From: Thelephora terrestris
Lineage: Eukaryota; Basidiomycota; Agaricomycetes; Thelephorales; Thelephoraceae
DNA length: 64,000 bases
Reading direction: 5' to 3'
Assembly (NCBI GenBank): GCA_015956445.1
Contig: WIUZ02000014.1
Coordinates: 372,001-436,000 of the forward strand
Made by a program: the position numbers and the translations under genes. Under the pieces are notes generated by a model. It was not told where the DNA came from. It saw only the letters and a program-made list of their open reading frames with translations, and did no database searches. How positions within the stretch are numbered: position 1 is the stretch's first letter; every line of letters starts with the position of its first letter. Shown one piece after another: positions 23,549-34,989 of the stretch.

Positions 23549-26500
23549 TTACTGTGATGACTATAAAAACGTTGTTAGCACAAGCAAGTCGGTCCAGTAG
23601 GGGCAGAAACATACCTGTGCGGTGGGGAACTCGGCAAAGATACCCTTAAGGACTTGAGCGAGACCTTTCACGTGTGCAGGCGTGAACATGGTATCGTGGC
23701 GGCCAGGGGAAATCTTCATCGTCAAGTCCGAGATCCTGTGTTCCCAACCGTTGAGATCGTCAAGGCCAGTGTCGAAGTCGCTCGCGTGACCGCTTCGGTA
23801 CCACACCCGGTCCTTAGGAACGACGAGGGTAGTTGGTCCATCGTAGTACGGCGGATCCAGTTCCCACATGGCATCCAAGTTCTTCCTGATCTCCGCCGAC
23901 AGCTTGGTCTTCCACCTTTCGCCAATTTCAGGGAAGTTCTGTGAAATGCGGTCGATGGCGCGGGCGGTCCAATCCGATGACTTGAGACTCTGGCGTTCAC
24001 GAGCGGGGATGAAGATCGTATCGAAGATGATGAGGTGAGTGATGACCTCGCCGGCTTTCTTCAACTTGTCGGCAATCACTAGAGCCACGAGACCACCCAT
24101 AGAGTAACCAGCGATAACGTATGGCCCGTGAGGCTGGACACTGCGGATGAGAGCAATGTAGTGATCGGCCATTTCCTCTATGGTGGTGAAGCCGTCGACG
24201 GAGCCGAAATGCTTGTCACCGATGGCCCACATCTCATTGGGCATGTAGGCACCAAGACGCATGAAGGGAGTAGCCATACCGGTAATGTCGTGAACGATGA
24301 ACATGCGAGGATGAGTACCCTTCTTCTTGACGGGGAGGAACTCGATCAAGAAGTCGTCCTCGGAGTCCTCAGCGGCCATGATCTGCCTCTGGTCCTGACC
24401 CATAGCATCAATGATCACGTTACTCAACTCGCGGATAGTCGGCCTGTGCATCGGCGTTAGCAAGGACGATGAGAGGTATCTTGGGGAAACAACATACCTG
24501 AGATAAATGTTGTTCAAACCGATATTGAGCTTGAACGACTCTCCAACGGAAACAGCAGCCTGGACGGCGAGGAGAGAATTCAAACCGACGGAGAAGAGAT
24601 CGTGAGTAACACCGAGTTGACTGGGATCGGTTTTCAAAACGTCGGAGAAGATCTTGTGGAGAGCGACCTCAACATCGGACTGAGGAAGACCGACATCCGG
24701 ATTGGTGTCGTGGAACGGAGCCAAGTCCAACTCCATGAGTGCGCGACGGTTGACCTTTCCGCTGGTCGACGTGGGTAAGGTGGGGAGATGGGCAATGAGC
24801 GACGGATACATGAACCTCGGCAGCCGCTCTGAGATGTACATCTTGAGAGTCTCTTTCTCGTCGGCAATGTGATCCTCGGCAACGGAAGACTTGAACTCCA
24901 CGAATGCGACCACAGCGGGGGCGTCATGGAAGTTTCGAATGAGTACGGCGGCACGTTGGACGGAATGATACTTGTTGACGACATCCTCGATCTCACCGAG
25001 CTCGATGCGTTGTCCACGAAGCTTGATCTGGCTGTCCTTTCGACCGCAGTAAACGATGTTTCCATCCGCACGGAACATGGCAACATCCCCAGTGCGGTAG
25101 AGACGTTCGCCAGACACGAAGGGATTGGGGACGAACGCCTTCTCCGTCTGTTCAGGCTGATTGAGGTAGCCACGAGCGAGTTGAACACCACCAATAAAAA
25201 GCTCTCCTTCGACGCCAATGGGGGTAGGTCGCATGTTCTCATCGAGGATGTAGAGGCGGTTGTTAGGGAGAGGGCGTCCGATCACGCCAGTCAAGGAAGC
25301 GTCCGTGACATGAGCGTGGATACAGTCGACGGATGCCTCTGTAGGACCGTACATGTTCATAAACTTGACGCGCTTGGACCAGTCTTCAATTAGCTTCTTC
25401 CCGAGGGCTTCACCGGCAACGACGACCGTCTCCAAAGTAGGGTAATGCTCGACCGGGACAACAGCGAGAATGCTGGGTGTGCAGTGAACAACGTTTATGC
25501 GGAGTTTTTGGACGGCTCTTCCTATGTCACCGAGCACGAGTTCTTTGCGCCCAGTAACGAGGGTAGCGCCGCAGGATAGAGTACCGAAAACGTCGACGAC
25601 GAAGGGATCGAAGGTGTAAGCGAGGGAGGAGAGAACACGTGCACCGCGGTGGTATCCATAAGGTTGGGAGTTTTGCACCAAGTTGGAGATCGAACGATGT
25701 TCGATCATGACTCCCTTGGGCTTGCCGGTACTTCCACTCGTGAACCTGTGCGAAACATTTAGAGGTCATTCAAAACAGTAAGAAAGAGAACTAACATGAC
25801 GTAAGCGAGATTGGCGGATGTATGCCCGGGGACTTCGAAGTTGCTGTCATCAAGCTTCTGCAGCCTCTTCTCGAATGTAGCGTCATCGATGTACGCGACC
25901 TGCGAAAGGGGTTATTCACGAAAGGGATGTTATTTGAAAGCGTCACTCACGATAACTTTCGACGCAAGCGCCTTGTCGAAGTCCCGACGTTTTGAATAAG
26001 TCGTGAGTAAGATCTTCGCGTTGGTATCGACGATCAGCATTTCCTTTCGAAGGGTGGGGTCATCTGGATCAAGTGGCATGAATGCACCACCGGCCTTGAG
26101 AATGGCGAGGATGGCGAGGACCTGCGGGATACCGCGCTCGAAGCAAATGGCAACAACGCTGTCTGGACCGACACCTTGTTGGCTCAGCAAACGCGCGAGA
26201 CGGTTGGCCTTGGAATTGAGCTGAGCGTAGGTGAGGTATTGATCCTCATACTCGATGGCGACCGTGGTGGGAGTCTGCTTGGCCTGAGCTTCGACAAGCT
26301 GGTGTAATTTACGCTCGACGGGGTTGATGGGACCAGAAGTAGATAATTCCTTCACGAGCCGGGCGTGCTCGTGATCGCTGACGGCGGAAACATCGCCGAT
26401 CTTGACGTAGGGGTCCCGTCCGAGAGTGTCGACCAAGTTGCAGTATGCGTCCAAGAACTGACGAGCGGTCTCCTCGGTGTACAAGTAGTTGTCAAAGCGC

Positions 26501-29500
26501 AAGATGACCTCGCCAGTCTTGTAGTGGACTGTAAGCAAAAACTCGTATTTCTCCTCACCGTTTGGCAGCGAGATCACAGCGGTGGTGGTGATATCGGAGG
26601 TGTCGAGGCGGCCGGTAATGCTCATATTAAGACCACCAGGAGCGAACAAGTGCTTGAAGTAGGAACGGTCTTGAGAAGATGTCTTTGTCTGAGACACAAT
26701 GTCTTCGAGAGTAACGTCGTCATTGGAGAGGTCAGCGACCAGATCTAAGCGGAACTTCTCCAGGTATTCAGCGAAGGTCGTCTCGTCCTCGAGGGTAGTG
26801 CGGATCGGGAGCATGTTGGCGAAGAACCCAACAACCTCCTGGAGTTGAGCCATAGAGCGCTGAGTGACAGCAGTCCCGACGACAAACGAGTTCTGAGACG
26901 AGTACTTGTAGAGGAGCAGGTTGTACGCAGCGAAGAAGGCGGCGAAGGAGGTGGCAGAAGTCGTGGCAACGTAGTCGTTGTACCTCTTGAGAGCGGACAA
27001 TCCGATCCGGCCCTCGATCTGGGTGATGGGGCTCTGCTCAACCTCGGAAGGCTTGGCGAGAGTCAAGATCAGCGGCTGGACTCCATCCAATTTCTTGGTC
27101 CAGTATTTGATCTGCTCGTCACGAAGCTCGGCGCGGCGATCGGCAGTGCGGATAAGCCAGTCGCTGAAATCGGAATAGTGGAGCTGAACCGGCGGAAGGC
27201 TGTCGATACCGTGGATATAGAGCTGGAAGAGGTCGTAGAAGAAGATGCCCAGCGAGGTCTCGTCGGTCATGATATGGTGGACAGTGATGTTGAATGCGTA
27301 AGCGCCACCGCCGAGATTGAACATGGCGGAGGAAATGAGCGGGAGCTTATCGAGACTGAAGTTGGGGTTCATGTTATTCGCCAGAGACATGTCATATGCT
27401 TTCTTGTAAGCATCAGGCTCGTTGCTGAAGTCGATGACCGAAGCGTTGTGGACGTTGGCCGAGGGGTGGATGGTTTGCATGAGCTTGCCCTTTCTCTCAT
27501 CCCAGTGGAAAGTCGTTCTGAAGGAACCGTGCCTGTTAACGGTCTCCTCAAACGCCTTGGTCATTCTATCGAGATCGATGGGGACCTTGGATTCCACGGT
27601 GATGAAGTAGCCCTCGTGGGTATCCCATTGAGTTGCACCGAAGCGCTTCATCGCTTGATCGACAACGGCGACGTTCCTCCTCCTGGAGTTGTCGTATTCG
27701 AGCTGAAGAAAATGAACGATGAATAAAATTTCATGAAGTGAAGCGCTTGACAACACACTTGAGCCAACCAAATGCGGTACTGGTGGGGGGAGGCGTCGGT
27801 GGTATAGGGCTCGTCGTAGACCAAACGGTCGTTCAAAATGGGGACGAGGGGTTGGCCGTACTTGGAAGAACCATCGTCGAGAGCGGTAGAGGAGCCTGAC
27901 TCCGATTCGGTTGCCCGAGATTTGGCAATAAGCTCGTTCAGGACGCCAACCGACATCGATCCCAACAACTCGATCTGAGACACGCTGATGCCGAATGCGC
28001 CCTTCAGCTGTGAACTGAATCGAGTGGCTGTGTGCGGAACCGCGTTAGTTGTGCAAAAGAAAGAAACAGAGGGTTTGGGCGTACCGGCAAGAGAATCCAG
28101 ACCGTAAGACGTGATCAGAGCATTATCCGATATCTGTTCAACACCGAGTCCGAGAAGGTTGGAAAGCAAGCTAGCCGGTGATTCTCCGCCGTCTTCCTTT
28201 GAAGCGCCATCGACGGCCAATAGCCTGGGAGGAAGCAAATGCCCGAAGAGGAGAGGATCGCAAGTTTCGAAGACCTCGCCGCAGGCCTTGTGGTTGAGGA
28301 GCGGCAAGTAGTGAGGGATCTTGCGGACGATAGAGTCTCCTATGAACTCGCAGACTTGAGGGGTGGTCATTCCGAGCTTGCTGAGCTTGGCGGTGTTGGC
28401 ACCACCTTTTGTGGACTGAACGAGTCGCTTGAAGATACCAGAATCCGTGATTGGTGGGAAGGACATGGAGATGGTGTTTGGCAAAGTCTCGGCGATCTTG
28501 TCAAGATACAACTGGGCGACGAGATAAGGGGCCTGACCGGCGTTACCGAAGACAGTGCCGATGGTGGAGAACAGCAAATTGAAGTCGATCTTGCTCAGGT
28601 CAACGAGTTCCAGGATGACGTTGAGAGCGGCGACCTTGGATTGGTATACATCGTCGAAGTGCTGCTGAGTGAGATTCGCGAACGAAGAGTCCCTCAAGAC
28701 CACAGTCATCAACATGATGCCACCGAGGGGTCCAACGGCTTCGGCAGTCTGGATGAGCTTAGCCATGTCCGCCTTGCTCAAAGCATCGCAGGAGATAGCT
28801 TGGGCATCACCACCCTTGTTGTTGATATCTCGAAGGTACAATTTGTCGACGGGAGAGAGAGCCTTACGACCACGACGAGAGGTGAGGTAGATGTGACGGG
28901 CGCCGTGATTGAACATCCAGACTGTGATTCCGATACCAAATTCACTGCAACCACCAATCAAGAGGTACGTCTTGCGAGGATCGAACAGCTGGGCAGCTGG
29001 GTCGACTCGAACGTTCTCCGGACGAGTGGTCTTGACGACGAGAACCTGAGAAGAAGTAATGTTCTCGACTGGGCGGACTAGATCGGAGAATGAGATGGTG
29101 ACTGGAGAAAGCTTGAACGGATTTTCCACGTGTGCATTGAGGACGGCGTCGAGGAAAGCGGTCAGCTTGGCAGGGTGCTTCTTCGCCAAGGTGGCAATGT
29201 CGACAATCCTAGCGGCAGGGGCATCTGCAGGGAGCTTGACAGGATCGCTGGTCTGCTTGTTGTGAATATAGAGACCGAAGGAGGAGATGATATCGACAAC
29301 GACGGCGAGATCGACGCGACCGGTGGAGTTGAATATGAGGTCGAATCCCTCGACACCGGAAGCCTCGAGCCATTCCTTGGCAGCCGCAAGAGCGGTAGAA
29401 ACGGAGGCGTTCACAGCGATCGACTTGACGTCAATGCCGAACTCAGTAGATAAGATCTGAATCTCAGATTTCGACGCGACTGTGAAGAACGCTGGCGCCC

Positions 29501-32500
29501 GCAAGTTCTGGACGATTTGAATCGCGGCGCGGCCGACACCTGCAATTATGGGTCAACACAAAAATTCAGAGAACAAAGAGGGGAGGCGTACGAGATAGGG
29601 CGTCGTGGACAAGAACGATGGAGTCCTTCTCGATCCTACCCACTTCGACCAATCCAACCCAGGCGGGGAGGATAGTATCGGGCAATGAAACCGCATCTGT
29701 TACTGAGACAGTCTCGGGAAGAGAGGTAATGGCCCTCCTATCGACGACGACGGCGTCGACGAGCTTCTGGTGCGAGTAACCGAGTATTTTCTTTCCATCA
29801 ACGCTTCCGACGAAGGCGGTAAGAGGAGCGTCGTCCTCGAGGTCTGTAATGCCGAACGCTTCGACGGCAACTTCGACCTCGTTTGGTCCGGGGAGAGGAG
29901 GGTAGGCAGCAGCTACGGATCGGTGGCCATGGGAATTTTTGGAGTACCCGAAGTGATGGATCTCGACGTTCCTAGTGCTCGGAGATCCCTGAACAGCGCG
30001 ACGAACCAATACCTCGCCAGCCGCGGTAACCTTCAGATGATCTTCCAAAATCTTGGGATTCTGGCGAATGGTATGAACCCAACCCTCGCGCTCATCAACG
30101 GTCAGGGAACTGTCCTCGAAAAGGACAGAGTGAACGGTGAACTGAGTCTCTTCAGAGATGAGACCGGCAACAACACCCAAAGCGCCGATGCCCCCGGCAT
30201 CATCATTTCCCATGACCCACAGCTCTCCATCAGCAGACATTTGTTTGACCTTCTCGACTAGCATTCCTTCATTTCCATGGAGGAAGTGGTGGAAAACGAC
30301 TTTGGTGGTGAGTTCTTCGGGAAGGACGGAAGGCGGGGTGAAGTTCCTAGCAAGGATAACGCTCTGGCCAGCGGGGAGGTCCTGAATGACGACATCACAG
30401 CCCAAATCTGCCTGGAGTTTTGAAACAAATCCCTGCGAGCTAAGTGAAACGAATCCTTCTTCCTTCGAGGGGCTTCCAGCTGCGAGGCGTGTCAACAAAC
30501 GGTCAGGGCGCTCCGGAGAAAGATACTTACAGTGAAGGAGGAAGATGACAGCGCCATGTGGAGCGAGGAGCCTGGGGAACAAGTCAAAGTTCGTTGGCGT
30601 CTTGGAGATGTCGAGGTTCACGAGGATCACATCGACACTGGAAGGGGTAAGCATCAATTACAAACCACAGATGCCAAATACGCACGTCGCATCACGAATA
30701 GAAACGCTTTGATCGGCAAAGGTGGCGGTATCGACGATAGTTGAGCGGCCATGGGGATATTTGAGCGCGTTAACCTTCGCATCAGCAGCCTCTGCATCAA
30801 CACCAGCAGCGAAATAGTCGACGGCAAACCGGTAGGTAGCGAGAAGGCTCGACAACTTAGCATCGACGGCTTGGGCAATGGAACTAGAGGAGTCAAGGTC
30901 CAGAACTCGAGACACGAATCGATTGGTTTTGGTGCGGGCATTGGTGAGGAGAGTCTCGAGGACCTCGGCGAGGTAGCTGTGGCCGCCGTGGCCGCCAACC
31001 GGAGGGAAGGTGTAGTCGGGGGTGATGAAAGCTTTGGGTTGCCAGGTGGTAACGATCCGCTGCTGCATGGAATAGTCCGTAATTGGGACCGGCTCGGGTT
31101 CGGGAGCAAGGGCGATCTCAAATTCGTCGATCGTGAAGAAAACTCGTCCGGTAGAGTCCGCTATGACATAGTCAGAGACAAAAGGTCCCTTGGCACCCCA
31201 AGCCTTGGGCTTGTACAAGACATAGATTCCCTTCTTGAGGTGCTCCTCCATCGAAGCAGAGTCTGGAGAATCCCAGCGGGTGAGCTTCTTCATCGAGACT
31301 GGAAGGAAGGTTCCGTTGAAGTCAAAAGTCTTATTGGTCATGTTCATGAACGAGCAGAGACCGATTTGGGTGATGGAATCGAGGATGCCGGGGTGGATAC
31401 AGTACCCCTTTCCGTAAACGTCAGGCGTGCCTTCGGGGATCTCGAATCGAGCGATGTAAGCCTTTCCTGTCCAGCACCCCGGGTACGGGACAGCGTGAAG
31501 CTCCTTGGTGTAGTTCCGGAAGTGGTCCTGATAGTTGTAGCTGGACGGAAGATTCTCGTAAAACTCGTCGCCGGTCATACTGACAAGAGAAGAGGCCAAC
31601 AGGGATTGAACATCGAGAGTGGGAAGGTTCTCTGGGTCGTAATCGGGGTTCTCGCGCTTGAAGTAACCGCTGGCATAGACGGTCTCGAGAACCGGCCTTC
31701 CATCCACGTACTTGCTGTCAGTAGAACCACGGAACTCCCAGTGATCACCGTTAATGACGACTCCAGCGTGACCCGGAACAGTGTCGTGTCCGTTCAGAAC
31801 GAAAGGCTTGAGGACCTTCATGTTCTCCACGACGAAAGCGCCGTTCTCAAGAATGGCTTCGGTGTAGCTTTAAATATCTTTAGAAGGAAATTCACGAAAC
31901 AAAGGAAAATGCAATCGTACCCAGCACCAGGGTACAACACAGCGCCCATGACAACATGTCCGGTGAGGTCAGAATGAGTGTCGACGTTGATACGGAAATG
32001 TGCCTGGGCCAAAGGACGAGGAGTAGCGCGGAGCCTGAGAGACCTCGTAGCACCATCCTCAACCCAACAGGAGGACTTCGAGTAGGGGTAAGAAGGAAGT
32101 GGGACCTTGACAAAGTCGACGATTCCGTCAGAGCGGCAGGCAAGCTTGTTGGCATCGATGTAAGAGTATCCGGTCATCAACAAGTTACCGATACCCTCAA
32201 GGAACTGGAAGTGCTCGCCGGTGTTCTGGGCAGGCACCTTGGGGTTGGGCCGACGAATGAGGGAGACGGGGTTTCCGCCGATTTCCTCGATATAGGACTT
32301 GAGAACAGGGTGAGGAGCGATTTCCAGGAAAGAAACGTTGTCGGCGCCGAGTTCCTGAACGATCTTGTTGAGAGCGGTACCGAAAAGGACTGGTTGTCGG
32401 ATATTGTCCCAGCAGTACTGAACATCCATATCGCGCTCGAGCCACTTTCCGTCGACGGTGGACATGACCTTGGCAACAGGCTCCCGGGTTGCGGTCAGGG

Positions 32501-34989
32501 CACCCTTTACGAAGTCCTTAAAAACTTTCTCTTGAGCTTCCATGAGAGGGGTGTGGAAAGCGCACGTAACACGAAGCTTAGCGGCGAAGATCTTGTCGGC
32601 GGGATCAGCGGCAACCTCAACCATGAGGTCAATGAGTTCAATTTGGCCGGCGACGGTGACAGCCCTGGGAGAGTTGATACCGGCGATCCAAAGGCCACTG
32701 TCGACGCCAGCACGGGCTAAGACCTTTTTGATCATGAGCTTGGCCTTCTGGACACCAACACCGAGAGCGACCATCCCCCCATTACCCTCAGCCTGGGTCA
32801 TGGCAGCAGCACGACCGACGGCGATACCAACAGCAGTCTCGCGATCGTAGTGGCCAGAAGCGTAACCCATTGCGATTTCACCGATGGAGTGACCGATAAC
32901 GCAGTCGTACTTGATTCCAATAGACTTGAGGAGATCCGTGAGAGCGATTTGAATGAACACGAGGGAAATGACGACATCAGCGACGGGCCATACACCGTTG
33001 GCAGCGAGAGTGGCTTGCTTTCCGGGTATGAAGAGACCAGAACGCTCGACGAAGGAAGGCTGGCCATATTTGTTCACCAGGATCTCGTCGTTTGCCCTGA
33101 TAGCATCGAGGAAGGCGGGGTAAGCCTCGGACAACTGACGACCCATGAAAACGTGTTGAGGGCCCTGTCCAGCGAAGACCAAGCACAACTTGGGCTTAGC
33201 GGAAACGAGGGTAGTCTTGGACCACTTGAGATTGGGAGTGAGAGCAGGACCAACAGCAAAGGAGCGGTATGGCGAGGCACGAGCTTGACGAGTAAGTTCG
33301 CGAGAGAGTGAACGCAGAGCTCTTGGCTCTGCGTGTTTCTCGAAGCGGGAGGTGAGGGTCGTTTGCCAGCGACCAAGAGATCCCTCGGTGAGAGTACCAA
33401 TAGTGAATAGATAGAGGGGAGTGGTGGCGGTCTTGGGCTCACGGATGATGACAGCCGCGGCTTGAACTTGCTCAACAGTCTCGAAGGATTCAACGACGAC
33501 ATGCGCGTTGGCACCACCAACACCGTAGGTCGAGACGGAGGCGACAAATTTGCCATCGGAAGCGGCCATATTGGGGGTGATTTTCTCGAGCTCGGTCTGA
33601 ACCTTCATCATGCCACCGACGAAGTCGATCTTCGGGTTAGGGTTGTTGAAGCGGATGTTGGGTATGATTTCCTTGTTGTGGAGCATAAGTGAGACTTTGA
33701 TCAAACTGGCCATGAAAGAGCACCCTTCAGCATGGCCGATGTTGGCCTTGACGGACCCGACCCTGAGCGTCTTCTTGGGATCACGGCCCTTGGAGAAGAC
33801 TTTTCCAGCACCGTTCACCTCGATCGGATCGCCAACGAGAGTGCCGGTGGCGTGGAGCTCGACGTAAAATGCATCGGCGGGGTTGCGCTTCGCACGGGCG
33901 TAGGCCCCGCGGACTGTCATGCCTTGAGCCTCGCCCTCTGGCATGGTCAATGATTTTCCCTTTCCATTTGCATTGATAGCGCTGCCGGTGATGACCGAAT
34001 AGATGTGGTCGCCATCATTTAGAGCAAGGTCCAGGCGTTTAATAAGAACGGCGGCAAATCCTTCTGCACGTGCATAACCGTCGGCAGCCGCATCGAAAGA
34101 TTTTGAGGAGCCGGTGGGAGACAAAACACCAAGCTTGGAGAAGGAGAGCGTGTGGATGGGATTAACCATAGTACTGGCACCGAGGACGAGGGCTTGATCG
34201 ATTTCGCCGAGTCGGATAGCAGAAGCTGCCATGTGCATGGCATACCCGGACGCCGAACAAGCTGGGGCAAAAGTAGGATCAGAAACGTATCAGAAACAGA
34301 TCGAAAGCGAGATTACTCACCAGTATCAAGAACAAAAGAAGGACCCTTCAAATCAAACGTGAAAGAGATTCGGTTGGCGCGGATGGCGATGCACTTTCCG
34401 GCGCCATTGAAATTATCGATTTCGTACCGGTCATCTGCAAGTTCATTCGTGGAGGTTAAAAGTTGGCCGAGGTAAACCCCGGTGTTAGAACCTCGGTAAT
34501 CGACTCCGGAATCGATCAGAGCCTAAGAATTGGAGGTCATCGATACGGCGGCCTGGGATTGGAGGAAGAAGTGCATACCTGGTGAGCGGCCTCGAGTGTC
34601 AATCGTAGTGATGGGTCGAGGTATTGCGCTTCTTTCTGGCTGATACCGAACTCCAGAGGATCGAAAAGGTCTATATCTGAGACGAAACCACCCATGGTGG
34701 ACGCGAGTTTTCCGGGTTCGCTTTTTGTCCCTTGGATCTCAGTGTCAATACATGACCTAAGCTGAAGAGACTAGGCCCGTACCGTGCCAATTGGCGTGGT
34801 CCCAACGATCAGGGGGAGGCTGAACCATACCATCACCCTGAGAAACGATGATTAGAAAAGTACAGATTGCAAGAAACCGGGAAAACGAACCTTGTTTCTG
34901 AGGAACTCATAATACAAGTCCTTGCTGTCAGAATTGCCAGGGAATTTACACCCGATACCGATGAGGGCGAGAGGGATTTCAGCAGACAT
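23549..34989 (-). CDS. hybrid reducing PKS-NRPS with terminal thioesterase
   Basis: Fifteen exons, joined in one frame, encode about 3,563 residues beginning MSAEIPLALIGIGCKFPG. KS: Cys171 (DTACSAS), His306 (ELHATGT), His346 (KANIGHAEG). AT: Ser628 (GHSIG). DH: His938 (HVVMGAVLYP) and Asp1113 (GILDSITQ). Residues 1215-1380 resemble a C-methyltransferase without its SAM loop. ER about 1480-1830, with SRVG where GGVG is usual. KR about 1865-2040: Lys1977, Ser2000 and Tyr2014 present, cofactor loop GGCSEFG. ACP: Ser2158 (GLDSL). Condensation: HHIMTDE from 2391. Adenylation: FTSGSTGKPKG from 2869 and Lys3198 (SGKVNRRAL). PCP: Ser3258. Thioesterase: Ser3398 (GYSMGG), Asp3425, His3533 (GRHD). The enzyme should build a reduced acyl chain, amidate one amino acid and release it by hydrolysis or cyclisation. 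The last exon (SSQ, stop) is short and uncertain. Product unknown. Confidence 0.95.

Noticed and set aside
30751-31977. 408-codon open frame on the plus strand in the PKS (also 26845-27726 and 28239-29081)
   Set aside because: They lie antisense to conserved PKS and NRPS domains, contain no domain of their own and follow from the GC-rich codon use of the megasynthase.
23549-34989. Reading the megasynthase as two neighbouring genes, a PKS and an NRPS
   Set aside because: No stop, start or promoter-like gap lies between ACP and C; the frame passes through two ordinary introns.
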